DNA from: a virus
Virus record (IMG/VR): IMGVR_UViG_3300030117_001273
Coordinates: 1 to 49,931 of that record
Strand: one strand, 5' to 3'
DNA: 49,931 nt
Part shown: piece by piece, positions 30,789 through 39,900 of the stretch
How the letters are laid out: the number at the start of each line of letters is the position of its first letter
Position numbering within the stretch: position 1 is the first letter of the stretch
Translations under genes and position numbers: made by a program
The notes under the pieces: model-generated
The model's database searches: none
What the model saw: only the letters and a program-made list of their open reading frames with translations
What the model was told of the DNA's origin: nothing

Positions 30789-32807
30789 TTACCTTCTCTC
30801 GTTTGTTGTATATTCTAATGTTGCAGAGTCAAGTGAAAAAGCAGGATTTTTATCTTCACTAGTTATTCTTAATGCTGCAGTAAAACCTGAACCAATTAAC
30901 TGTGACTCAAATTGACTTTGTGTATTTGCCGAACCATACTTCGTAGCTCCTACCCCATCAAGTTTAGTGATAAATAATTTTGTATTATCTGCAGTTGTTG
31001 CTGCCAAACCCGGAGTAAAAACAAAAGCACTTGATGATGCACTTCCTGCAGAACCTGTTATCGTAGGTGTTGCAGTTAAAGTATGAGTTGTCGTTCCTAT
31101 TATAAATGTATCTCCTACAGTAAGTCCTGAAGCACTTGTTATTGTTAAATTATCAACTGCTATACTTGTAGCTGACGCAGAATAGCCACCCCCATTATTA
31201 ACTAAACCTGTGTGTGCAAATATACTAGAGCTATCATTATAAAAAAAAGTGCCTTCTGCTAGACTTGAGAATGTTATACTTGCAGGTTGAAAGTCTAAAT
31301 CTTTTTCAAAATCTAATTTTAAATTAACATCAGCACTTAAACCTCCTGAAGGTTCTGTATATAATATTAATTTATAAAATGTTTTTCTTATTCTTGGATC
31401 ATTTACAGGAAAAAAGGGAGATTGATATGTAGCAGATATATCACCTCCATCAAAAGAGTTTCCTGATTCTAGTCTATATACATACCCATCATTATTAGCA
31501 AAGTAAATAAACTCTGTCTCACTGTCATAGGAACTTGTGGCTACAAAAGAATTTATACCTCTTGTTTCTGCCCAAGCCATGCCCTCTCCACCTTGAGCAG
31601 CAAACTGTGTTCCTATTATGCCTAGTGCAGCGTCATCTGTAAAACCTGCATTAAATCCAAATATTCTATACTGACTTTTCTCTCTTATTGTTATACTAGA
31701 AAAAGATGTTGAATTACCAGTAAACTTTGCAAACTCAGGCTGAATAGTTTTTGACACAACTGCTAAACTAAAGTCACCAATTCTTTCAGTCGCACCAAGA
31801 AGTCTTAATCCATCTGCTGCCAAAAACATGACATCACCACCAACTTCTTGAACTGTATCAGGAGCTATTGCTCCCACATCATCTGTTATTGGTAATATGG
31901 CAAAATCACTATTAGTCTTTCCTGTTAATTTTTTAATACTATTTTGAGAAAATACAATTAATTGTTCTCGGAAAGTAATCATATCAGTTACTGTGCCATC
32001 AAACTGAAAAGATGTACTACTACTAAAATTATCACTAGTAGAACTGGCTGCACCTGAACATATAATAGTAGAACCTATTGCAACAAATAATCTATTTAAA
32101 TGAAGAGTAACAAAGTCTGCTCCTGAAAAATCACTGGCTAAACTAGTTTGTTTTGCTAATGATGTGCCTGTAAAAATATAAGGCTTATCATTTCCATCTA
32201 CTATGAAAAGTTTGTCTGTGCCTGTAAAATTATATTCTGCAAATCTTACTCTACCTGAACCTGATAAAGTAGGACTTTTTTCGGTAAATGTTAAATCTAC
32301 ATTGTCACTTAAACTTTGACTACTTGATAACACTAAATTATTTTGGTCTGTAACTGTTTGCACAGTCACTGTTCCAGTTATTCCTGTGCCTGTAACAACC
32401 ATACCTACTAAAATAGTGCCATTATTATTATCAACAACAAGGGATGTAGTGCTAGAAATTGCACCATTGACTTTAGCAGTTGCAGTTGATGCAGGAAAAG
32501 AAGTAGAATCAGTTAATTGTGTCCAACCACTTCCTGAAGAACGATATAAGTGTGTCTCTCTAGCAGCTATTATAGCTCCACCAAACCTTACAATTCCTCT
32601 TACAGTGCTTCCTTCACTTCCTGCTATTGCATTAGAATCTGCTTTAGAAAAACCTTCTATCTTTCTATAGCCACCCTCTATTGAAGGCTCAAAATTTTGT
32701 AGAACGGTAGCACTGCCCGGAGCATTAATACCTTGTTGTAAAGGACTGATGTTTTTTAGTAAGCCACCCTTAAACTCTAGGGGGAATGTTTGCCAAGAAT
32801 CTGCCAT
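30789..32807 (-). CDS. Tail tubular protein B-like (tail nozzle) protein
   Basis: A 672-residue protein, mostly beta strands, following the gp11-like connector gene as T7 gp12 does. The N terminus (GGLLKNISPLQQGIN, LQNFEPSIEGGYRKIEG) matches the style of nozzle/stabilisation proteins in marine podophages. It probably closes the short tail and guides DNA exit. No enzymatic motif is visible. A 41-base gap upstream holds candidate promoters. The assignment combines recognisable N-terminal pattern and gene order. Confidence 0.65.
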   Translation of the reverse strand: MADSWQTFPLEFKGGLLKNISPLQQGINAPGSATVLQNFEPSIEGGYRKIEGFSKADSNAIAGSEGSTVRGIVRFGGAIIAARETHLYRSSGSGWTQLTDSTSFPASTATAKVNGAISSTTSLVVDNNNGTILVGMVVTGTGITGTVTVQTVTDQNNLVLSSSQSLSDNVDLTFTEKSPTLSGSGRVRFAEYNFTGTDKLFIVDGNDKPYIFTGTSLAKQTSLASDFSGADFVTLHLNRLFVAIGSTIICSGAASSTSDNFSSSTSFQFDGTVTDMITFREQLIVFSQNSIKKLTGKTNSDFAILPITDDVGAIAPDTVQEVGGDVMFLAADGLRLLGATERIGDFSLAVVSKTIQPEFAKFTGNSTSFSSITIREKSQYRIFGFNAGFTDDAALGIIGTQFAAQGGEGMAWAETRGINSFVATSSYDSETEFIYFANNDGYVYRLESGNSFDGGDISATYQSPFFPVNDPRIRKTFYKLILYTEPSGGLSADVNLKLDFEKDLDFQPASITFSSLAEGTFFYNDSSSIFAHTGLVNNGGGYSASATSIAVDNLTITSASGLTVGDTFIIGTTTHTLTATPTITGSAGSASSSAFVFTPGLAATTADNTKLFITKLDGVGATKYGSANTQSQFESQLIGSGFTAALRITSEDKNPAFSLDSATLEYTTNERR

Positions 32808-32814
32808 TTATTTC

Positions 32815-32852
32815 CATATATATAGTTTTACATATTTTGTCAAATTTGTCAA
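32815..32852 (-). promoter_or_regulatory. Candidate tandem promoter before the nozzle gene
   Basis: On the minus strand two TTGACA boxes occur 9 bases apart (32847-32852 and 32838-32843). The second is followed after 17 bp by TATATG (32815-32820); the first is followed after 16 bp by TAAAAC (32825-32830). Starts would lie only about 0-12 bases before the ATG at 32807, so transcripts would have almost no leader. Confidence 0.35.
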
Positions 32853-33565
32853 GTATTTAACGTAGAACTCACAGAGCTTCTTGTTATCATAGTTGACCTA
32901 ACATAGTCATATCTGTTTATCAATAAAGAACGCATATTTTTTATGCCCTCTTCAAATTTTTCTTTTGCTATTAAAGCATCTTGTGAATTACCCCTAAATA
33001 AATAGGCATAGTGCATTGCACCATCTACTATAACGTGAGCAAATCGTTCAGGAATAATAGGAACATCCGTTGCATTTTCTAGATCAACAGGTATTCTGTA
33101 ATATTCATATATTAATGTATATGCTTTATCAGGGGGTGGGACAAGTCCATATTCTTGAGAAGGTGTTCTAAAAACAAAGTTAGGCACACCTGAGGTACTG
33201 TTATCTTCATCGTATTCATGATGTATATATTTTTCTAAATACTCTTCGTAACTAAGTATTGTTAATTTTTTTGTTGATACACCTAGAGTAGAGCTTTCTT
33301 TGATTCTAAAAGTGTTAACATCTAATATCTTAGAATCATCAGGTACTCCATATCTTAATGTGTTTGCAGTTAAAGTGTCTTCTTGTGTTACATGATTATA
33401 GGGCCAATTATATTCGTTTTGATTTATGTATCGTATAGATGAATTTATTGAATCTTTTGCTTGAGCATAGAAACCTGAAGCAGAGGCAAAATTACTAGAA
33501 GTTAATTCTACTTCATTTAATCTTCTATTTATTTGATTGACTAATCCTAAAAAATTGTAAGCCAT
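32849..33565 (-). CDS. Tail tubular protein A-like head-tail connector
   Basis: A 238-residue protein in the place of T7 gp11, between the capsid group and the nozzle gene. It opens with a helical LGLVNQINRRLNEVELTSSN segment, has a central beta region with VPNFVFRTPSQEYGLVPPPD, and ends in helices (MHYAYLFRGNSQDALIAKEK). This pattern is typical of podophage adaptor proteins that form the ring under the portal. Its start shares a base with the upstream stop. Confidence 0.65.
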   Translation of the reverse strand: MAYNFLGLVNQINRRLNEVELTSSNFASASGFYAQAKDSINSSIRYINQNEYNWPYNHVTQEDTLTANTLRYGVPDDSKILDVNTFRIKESSTLGVSTKKLTILSYEEYLEKYIHHEYDEDNSTSGVPNFVFRTPSQEYGLVPPPDKAYTLIYEYYRIPVDLENATDVPIIPERFAHVIVDGAMHYAYLFRGNSQDALIAKEKFEEGIKNMRSLLINRYDYVRSTMITRSSVSSTLNT

Positions 33566-33888
33566 TATTTATCCCTCACTTTTAATTTAACACTTCGTTC
33601 TGCTTGGCTTCCTGAATTATCTGTAATCGTACAAAAGAACGTATATTCTGTGTTGTTTGTTCCCGAAGCTAAATTTATTGTTGCAGTTTGATTGTCACTA
33701 CTTTGTGCTTGTGACACATTTTGTATACCATTCACTGTAGCACCACCACTTATAGTAGTCTTTACTCCACTTGAATTATTGACTGACCATACTACACTAC
33801 TTATTGTGGCAGTTCCAAGAAATCTTGACCAATCCATGCTATAATCTAATTGTTCATCAGGGTCTTTATTGGGCCATCTAAATGACAT
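33565..33888 (-). CDS. Small Ig-like structural protein
   Basis: A 107-residue protein. The start MSFRWPNKDPDEQLDYSMDW matches a conserved phage pattern (KDPDExLDYxxDW). The rest is an Ig-like beta domain (TISSVVWSVNN, EYTFFCTITDNSG, SVKLKVRDK). Such proteins decorate heads or tails in many phages. The role here is inferred from its place between the decoration protein and the connector. Confidence 0.65.
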   Translation of the reverse strand: MSFRWPNKDPDEQLDYSMDWSRFLGTATISSVVWSVNNSSGVKTTISGGATVNGIQNVSQAQSSDNQTATINLASGTNNTEYTFFCTITDNSGSQAERSVKLKVRDK

Positions 33889-33897
33889 TGTTATCTC

Positions 33898-34044
33898 CTA
33901 TGCTGCTACTCTTACTGTTCTTTCGGCACTTGTTGTTTGTCTTTCTACATATACTTTTCGGTTTTCAAAAGGTACAAGTACTGTTCTATCTGACGATGTT
34001 GTTTGTCTTTCTACATATACTGTTCTAGTTTGTGAAACTGCCAT
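33898..34044 (-). CDS. 48-aa protein with internal duplication
   Basis: A short frame from ATG 34044 to TAG 33898-33900, not part of any larger gene. Its two halves are near copies: RTVYVERQTTSSDRTV and KVYVERQTTSAERTV, separated by LVPFENR. It is basic and probably beta-stranded. Regular placement between the decoration protein and the Ig-like protein, and the protein-level repeat, support a real virion-associated peptide. It lies just after the terminator at 34062-34082 in transcription order. Confidence 0.6.
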   Translation of the reverse strand: MAVSQTRTVYVERQTTSSDRTVLVPFENRKVYVERQTTSAERTVRVAA

Positions 34045-34061
34045 GCTATTATTCCTATAGT

Positions 34062-34082
34062 AAAAAGGGGATGAGTCACCCC
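34062..34082 (-). terminator. Probable rho-independent terminator after the decoration gene
   Basis: Read on the minus strand, GGGG, eight bases (TGACTCAT) and CCCC are followed by TTTTT (plus-strand 34062-34066). The 4-bp G:C stem with a U tract sits just after the capsid-decoration gene pair. It could give high capsid mRNA with partial readthrough into tail genes. The stem is short. Confidence 0.5.
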
Positions 34083-34120
34083 ACCCCCTCTAAACGTAAA
34101 CATATACTTATATAAATAAG

Positions 34121-34678
34121 TTATGCTAAAGTGTCTCTGTCTACTTCATTTGCTCCATTAGCAGCAAAGTGAACAGTGCTTTGACTTCCTTGTGATAAAT
34201 CATCCACATCTACAAGAATTGCAAAAATACGGATTTGTCCAGTATTTGGTGCAGTTGATGTAGCCTGAAGTTCAAGGTCAATAGTATCAGCAGCTGTTGT
34301 AACAATAACAGGGTCAGCAGCAGTTGCAGCAGGAGTTAAGTAACCTACTCCTGAAGACAAGTTTGATGCATTATCATCAATGTCTATAGCAGATACATAT
34401 CCTGTTACATCTGTGCCACCTAAGTGAGTGCCACCTCCTGTAAAACCGAGGTTTACAGTATTGCCATCAGCAGCCGATTGAACAGACTCAATCATTTCTG
34501 CTCCTGCTGTTAATACCATTGTATTAGCAGGTACTTCTATTGCTTCCACAATGTCATTTGCTGAAAGAGCATCTAGATCAGCGTGTCCAAAGTCAATAGT
34601 GGTTTGAACCATATAAGGTTGTCTACCTCTATTACCTGCACCTCTAGCACTAACTTTAAAAGTTGATATGGTTGCCAT
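34121..34678 (-). CDS. Head decoration / structural protein
   Basis: A 185-residue, Ala/Thr/Gly/Asp-rich beta protein directly downstream of the major capsid gene. Features such as FKVSARGAGNRGRQPYMVQT at the start and IRIFAILVDVDDL near the end fit small beta-barrel head proteins. No Cys is present. Position after the capsid gene and before a terminator suggests abundant production, as expected of a decoration or cement protein. The identity is inferred. Confidence 0.6.
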   Translation of the reverse strand: MATISTFKVSARGAGNRGRQPYMVQTTIDFGHADLDALSANDIVEAIEVPANTMVLTAGAEMIESVQSAADGNTVNLGFTGGGTHLGGTDVTGYVSAIDIDDNASNLSSGVGYLTPAATAADPVIVTTAADTIDLELQATSTAPNTGQIRIFAILVDVDDLSQGSQSTVHFAANGANEVDRDTLA

Positions 34679-34690
34679 TAATCAATCTCC

Positions 34691-35788
34691 CTATGCTAAG
34701 TTATAAGCAGCAGTAACGATTGCCTCAGGTCTGAGAATCTTTCTGCCATACAAATGCATACCACGAACAATATCAGCAAAAGAGTCAGGGTCTCTGTATG
34801 TCTCTGTTTTGTTGATTTGCTCTGCAGTAGCTACTGCTGAACTATGTCCTGCTACAATGATACCAAAGTTTGAAGCATTTGAACCACCTACTGTCGCAGG
34901 ACCTGTGCCTAGTGACGGTAAGTTGTTAGATGAATAAACTTGGAAACCATGAAGGTTATTAAGTACAAGACCATTCTGTAATCCTGAACCACCAAAATCT
35001 GAGTTCAATAATCTTGAATCTTCATCTTTTAGTATTTCCATGAATACAGGGTCAAGAACAAGCCATCTTCCTTGAGTATCAACGTTTTGTTGATCTAAAA
35101 GTCTAGCCATACGTGCTACAACTTGTAATGGAAATGCATTACCTGTTGTACCTGATTTAGCTGCAGTAGCTCCACCTGCTCTTGGCTCAAGACCAATAGA
35201 TTGGTTGGCTGTTCCTGCAGTACCGTCAGTTTGGGTAAAATCAGAAGCGTCTATTGACATAGAGGCTAATAATTCTGCACCAACTAGGTTAGCACCACTA
35301 GAGGCAGTAGAAACTGCTTTTGCACCATTTACGGTGGTATTTACAGTATTTGCCTTACCATGTATAGCTGATTGCTTGAATCCTGACATATAACCAAGAA
35401 CATCTTGGTCAAATTGGTCAGATAGTCTGTAAGCTGCTCTGTCACTTGCTAGTGCAGAAAAGTTTACGTGAGAGTGAGCTTCTTCAATATCATCAACTTT
35501 AAAAGCAAAGTAGTTAGCTTTATCAATAGTTAATGAGAACTCCTCATCGTCAAGGTCTTGAGGTGTAATAGTTGTACCTCTAGCATATTCCTTGACTGTA
35601 ATTTCAGGTTCTTTGATAACCTTAACAGAATCGCCCATATTAGCAATTTCACCGAAATAATCGGAGTTAGTAATTGCTTCAACAATAGATGACTTACGGA
35701 ATGCAAGTTGCACCTGTTTGCTGTAAATAATAGGACTAAAATTACCGTTAGGTAGATTACCATAACCTGCTGCTGTTGAAAATGCCAT
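34691..35788 (-). CDS. Major capsid protein
   Basis: A 365-residue HK97-fold-type coat protein. The N terminus (SPIIYSKQVQLAFRKSSIVE) and middle (GDSVKVIKEPEITVKEY, FALKVDDIEEAH-like FAFKVDDIEEAH, WLVLDPVFMEIL) match podophage coat proteins. It forms the icosahedral shell. The gene follows the scaffold gene with a 234-base leader region, has a strong AAAGGAG site and is followed by the decoration gene, the usual head cassette order. Confidence 0.88.
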   Translation of the reverse strand: MAFSTAAGYGNLPNGNFSPIIYSKQVQLAFRKSSIVEAITNSDYFGEIANMGDSVKVIKEPEITVKEYARGTTITPQDLDDEEFSLTIDKANYFAFKVDDIEEAHSHVNFSALASDRAAYRLSDQFDQDVLGYMSGFKQSAIHGKANTVNTTVNGAKAVSTASSGANLVGAELLASMSIDASDFTQTDGTAGTANQSIGLEPRAGGATAAKSGTTGNAFPLQVVARMARLLDQQNVDTQGRWLVLDPVFMEILKDEDSRLLNSDFGGSGLQNGLVLNNLHGFQVYSSNNLPSLGTGPATVGGSNASNFGIIVAGHSSAVATAEQINKTETYRDPDSFADIVRGMHLYGRKILRPEAIVTAAYNLA

Positions 35789-36022
35789 TTTAAATCTCCT
35801 TTATAACATTTCACAAATGCACACAGAAGGTGTACTATTTTAGTCAAATATACTTTATAAGGACCATTCATGTTTGAGGTTGTACGTATGGTAGCTAACC
35901 ATTTGTAGGCTCACATAAGTGGGTAGTCTTTAAAGTGGGTAGTGTGTGAGTATCCTCTGATGAGGGGTCACACTAATTTATATGTATATAGTTATACCTA
36001 TAAATACTGTTTTGTCAATACT
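35789..36022 (-). promoter_or_regulatory. Non-coding leader of the capsid gene with promoter, hairpin and direct repeats
   Basis: This 234-base gap has no convincing gene. Read on the minus strand it holds TTGACA (36013-36018), a 16-bp spacer and TATAAC (35991-35996), predicting a start near 35984 and a leader of about 195 bases. A hairpin follows at 35944-35973, with outer arms GTGTGA/TCACAC and inner arms CCTC/GAGG around TGAT. Next are two 11-bp direct repeats, AAGTGGGTAGT on the plus strand (35917-35927 and 35933-35943). A 5'-proximal hairpin could stabilise capsid mRNA. Confidence 0.6.
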
Positions 36023-36898
36023 TTATCTAGCTGAACCTGATATATCATATATAAAGTTACCAGATCGTATTGCTTCCATAATCATGTCTGAATTTTTTTC
36101 ATATTCAGTTCCTGACATTTTTTGCACATCAGACTCTTTTATCTTTTTTGTGCTTTCAACTGTAGGATTTGTTTTTGATGACTTAGTTTTTACTTGAGTT
36201 GCAGCCTGTTTATCAGTCTTAGAAGGCTTATTTCCAGTTATACCTCTATCTGCTTTGTACAGATCTATAGCTCTTGCTGCAGATTTAGCATCATCTTGAT
36301 TCTCATATAATGCATTCTGAACCCATTTAGGTTGTTGTTCTGCCCAATCGTGAAAGTCATCACTATCTCTAATATCGTTAAAGTCAGGATGCAATCTCAT
36401 AAGTTCAACTTCTGCTCTTTCTTTTACAGTCTCTTCGTTGAACTGATTTATTTCTTTAATTCTACTTTCTAATGCTTCAGATTGCTCTCTAGCTTTTTTC
36501 ATGGCTATTGTTTCAACAATCTTTGCTACGTCAGGATATTCTTTTGCCCATGCTTCTATGTCTTCATCCGACTTGGGTAACTTCATTTCCTTCTTAGTAG
36601 CCTGAGACAACTGCTTTTCTAAAGCATCTAGTTTCTTCTGAAACTCTTTTTCTTTTTCTTGTGTATGTCTTCTTAAATCACCGTAGCGTTTTTTAAAAGT
36701 TTTTTCTTCTGCACTAGTAGGCTCTTCTTCTTTAACTTCTTCAGTAGGCTTTTCCTCTTCGCCTTTCTGTTCTTTAAGCAGTGTCTCTAGTTCTTCTTCG
36801 TCTTTCTTCATTCTCTCTTCTTGAGAATAGGGTCTACTCATGAATGCCTTTTTTTCAGGTGTAGCTTCTTTCACCATTTCTTGTGCTTGTTCAGCCAT
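36023..36898 (-). CDS. Capsid assembly scaffolding protein
   Basis: A 291-residue, highly charged helical protein (Glu/Lys-rich from start to about residue 160), directly upstream of the capsid gene. Segments such as KKRYGDLRRHTQEKEKEFQ and ELMRLHPDFNDIRDSDDF are typical of podophage scaffolds. The C-terminal helix carries the likely coat-binding end. It directs procapsid assembly and then leaves. There is no protease motif. The ribosome site AGGAGAAAAT precedes the ATG. Confidence 0.82.
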   Translation of the reverse strand: MAEQAQEMVKEATPEKKAFMSRPYSQEERMKKDEEELETLLKEQKGEEEKPTEEVKEEEPTSAEEKTFKKRYGDLRRHTQEKEKEFQKKLDALEKQLSQATKKEMKLPKSDEDIEAWAKEYPDVAKIVETIAMKKAREQSEALESRIKEINQFNEETVKERAEVELMRLHPDFNDIRDSDDFHDWAEQQPKWVQNALYENQDDAKSAARAIDLYKADRGITGNKPSKTDKQAATQVKTKSSKTNPTVESTKKIKESDVQKMSGTEYEKNSDMIMEAIRSGNFIYDISGSAR

Positions 36899-36960
36899 TA
36901 TTTTCTCCTAGGGTTATCGTAGCCATATCGTTGGGGGATAAGTAGCTAGTATGTGGATTA

Positions 36961-39900
36961 TTAACGTGAAGCTAATCCACCTCGCTTCATCTTTTTAGGT
37001 TTTGTTTTTCTTTTTGCAAGTCCACCTTGTTTAAAGCTAAAAGATTCATCCATGTCACTACTTGGGTCAAAGCCTTCAAAGCCACTAAAATCATCTGAAC
37101 TGTAATCATCATCTTCTTCAGGAACTTGCCCTACATCTTCTGTTATTCCTGCACTAAAATCAAATCCTTTATCAGCATCCACTTGATCTGTACCTCTTCC
37201 TGTTGCTATAACTTGTGCTCTTCCTTTTGCTTTTTCTTCTTTTCTTTCTATGTCTTTTGAAACTACATTTTTAGCTAAATTAGTAATTTTATCTTTAGAT
37301 AATATATTAGTTCCTTTAACATTAAGATCTTTTTTATTTACATCCATTCCAAAACCTTTTGCTTTGTCAACTAGATCATCTACAGTTAAAGCCTTTCCTT
37401 GAGGATCTGTCAATACATTTGTAACTATTTTAGATCGTTCCACCATAGAATTAGCTAGTTTATCTCTTTCTACGGGATCTAGGTTTACTAAATTATAATC
37501 TATACCTAAATTATTTTTTGTTTTATATTTTGTTAATAAATCTTTTTGAGACATTAAATTTACATTATTTATATCTACCTGACCCCTTACTCCTCTTGAA
37601 ATAGCACCTTTTGGATCAAATAAATTTAGTTGTCCAAATGCTATATCTTTTAATGCAGTATCTAGTTTATCCATGTTAAACATAGACTGGTATGATAACG
37701 GAGCACCTGTTAAGTCAACTGCAGATGTTGTAGGAGGATCAGAGTCATCACCACTATCAGGCACATCTGTAACTCTAGTAGTTTGTGGTTTTACGTCTGT
37801 AACTTTAGGGTCTACCACTTTTTCTTCTTCAGGGTCTACAAATGTGTAACCTTCAGGTATTGGATATATAGGCTGACCATCTTTAAATGGTATCTGTAAC
37901 CTCATACCTGCTTCGTTAACATATTCACGAAACTCATCATACTGTCCCGGAGTTCTTCCTACAAGTGTTTCAAAAGAAGGTGCAGTACCTTTAACATCTT
38001 GTTGATTATAAAACTGTGGTGTAAACCCTCCAATAGGTGCAGGGGTTACGGGTGGTATAGGGGGTGCAGTATAACTAGAAATTCCTGTAGTAGGCATGTT
38101 TGGAGTTTGTGGTTGAATTACACCTGTTCCCGGAGCTACATAAGTACCTGTTTGAGCCTTTACAATTCCACCTTGATTATACTCTGTTTCTTCTTCCATG
38201 TCAAGGTCTTCTATAGTAAAAGGTGCGTCATCAGGTATGGTAGCTTCTTCTGAATTACCCATCTGTCCCATCTCTTCCATACGTGCCAAACCTGCTTTAG
38301 CTTTTTGCCTCATTTGCATTAATTTCTCTAATCCAATATATCTAACTACATCTGCAGGGAATACAAACTCTCCCTCACTTAATCTTGCAGGTATGTCATC
38401 CCTTACTTCTTCTTGTGTAGAACCCGGTGGAACATCATTTCCTGATACAGGGTCTACTGTGCCACCCTCATCTTTCAGTCCACCTTCTTGAAATAATTCC
38501 ATTTGTTTTTTCATGTCTCCACCTTTCGCCATGTTTTTTGTATCTTTAGGAGTTTCCTTTGCTAAAGAAAAAGAACGCAAATCTCCATTTAAATTAACTA
38601 TTAATTCTCTTTCGGCATCATTACCTGCAAAAGCTATATCCTCTATATCAAAAGTTCTCTTTTCTATTTTTTTCTTTGCACCTTGATTCATGACTTCTGC
38701 ATAATTAGTTATTCTTTGTAAAGGTATTTTACCATCAGGGTACATTCTTAATAAATTAGCATCTAAGACTTCTTTGTATTGCGTATAATCAGGATCGGCA
38801 AAAGCTGTTTCTAAAGCTCTTCTATTATTTCTATCTTCATATTTAAATAATAAATCGTTTATTTGTGGATACTCTAATCTAGCTCCTTCTTCTCCCATAG
38901 CTTCAAAAAATTGTTCTTGATTAAAAATCTCACTTTTATCTACTTTTTTTATATTAAAAAAGTTTTTAACCTCATCAATATATCGTTGAGAATTTTTATC
39001 TTTTATAGGAGGCACTATGTCCTCAATACGTTTAACATCCTTAGTAAAGCTAAAACCCGGTTTATATGTCATTAAATCTTTTGGTTTATTTATATTACCT
39101 TTTATAATCTCATCTATAAACATTCTGTTCATAACATTTAAATTAAAAGGTTCTCCTTTAGCACCAAAACCCTCGGTTGTAAAAACTTCAGGTTTTATAT
39201 TTCCTACATCTGCTATAATTTCATCTTGAGCATTCATCAGAGTTTTTGTAAATTCAGATGGGTTAGTTACTGTTTCAAAACCACTAATTTTTTTTTGACC
39301 AATACCTTTTTCTTTTATTTTTTTATTAATATTTCTTTTTATTTTATCCTTATAAGCAGGTAAATATCCTAATACATTGTTTCTTGGCACGTTATATTTT
39401 AATAAGTAGGATTTGTCATCTATAGTTCTTTTCCCTGCTGTTAAATATTCATGTAATTTAAGAATTTTATTTTTGTCTAATAAACCTGATACAAGCTGTT
39501 CATTGTTAAGATTCATTGTGTCTTGCTTATTAGTTATAACCCTAAATATAGGAACAGTGTCTCCATAGCCTTTATCATCTAGAGCTTTATTACTAGCTTT
39601 TTGAAAAGCATTATCACTCTGTAGTCTAGTTGCTAACTCTGCTCTAGACACTGCTGTCTTAGTTGATGGAGCATTTGTTCCATCTGCCTTTACTAATCTA
39701 GGCTCTATAATGTAACCTGCTATTAACTCTTCTGTGTTTAAATCATCATGTAAATTTGTAGTTTCTTTTATATCAACGCTTTGAGAAACATTATTAATAT
39801 TGTCGGTTTCAGTTTCAATTTGACCTTTTTTAAAACCCCCCATTTGTCCTAAATCACTGTCTTCACCTTTTATGAAGTCTGTTTCTAAACGCATGTCTAA

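Noticed and set aside
28040-30790. Repeated DNA blocks that could suggest a CRISPR-like or satellite array
   Set aside because: The repeats are diverged, fall in one reading frame and are explained by the beta-repeat fibre protein.
36899-36960. Regulatory element between the polyvalent and scaffold genes
   Set aside because: Only the ribosome site AGGAG for the scaffold gene is clear; I see no hairpin or promoter boxes.
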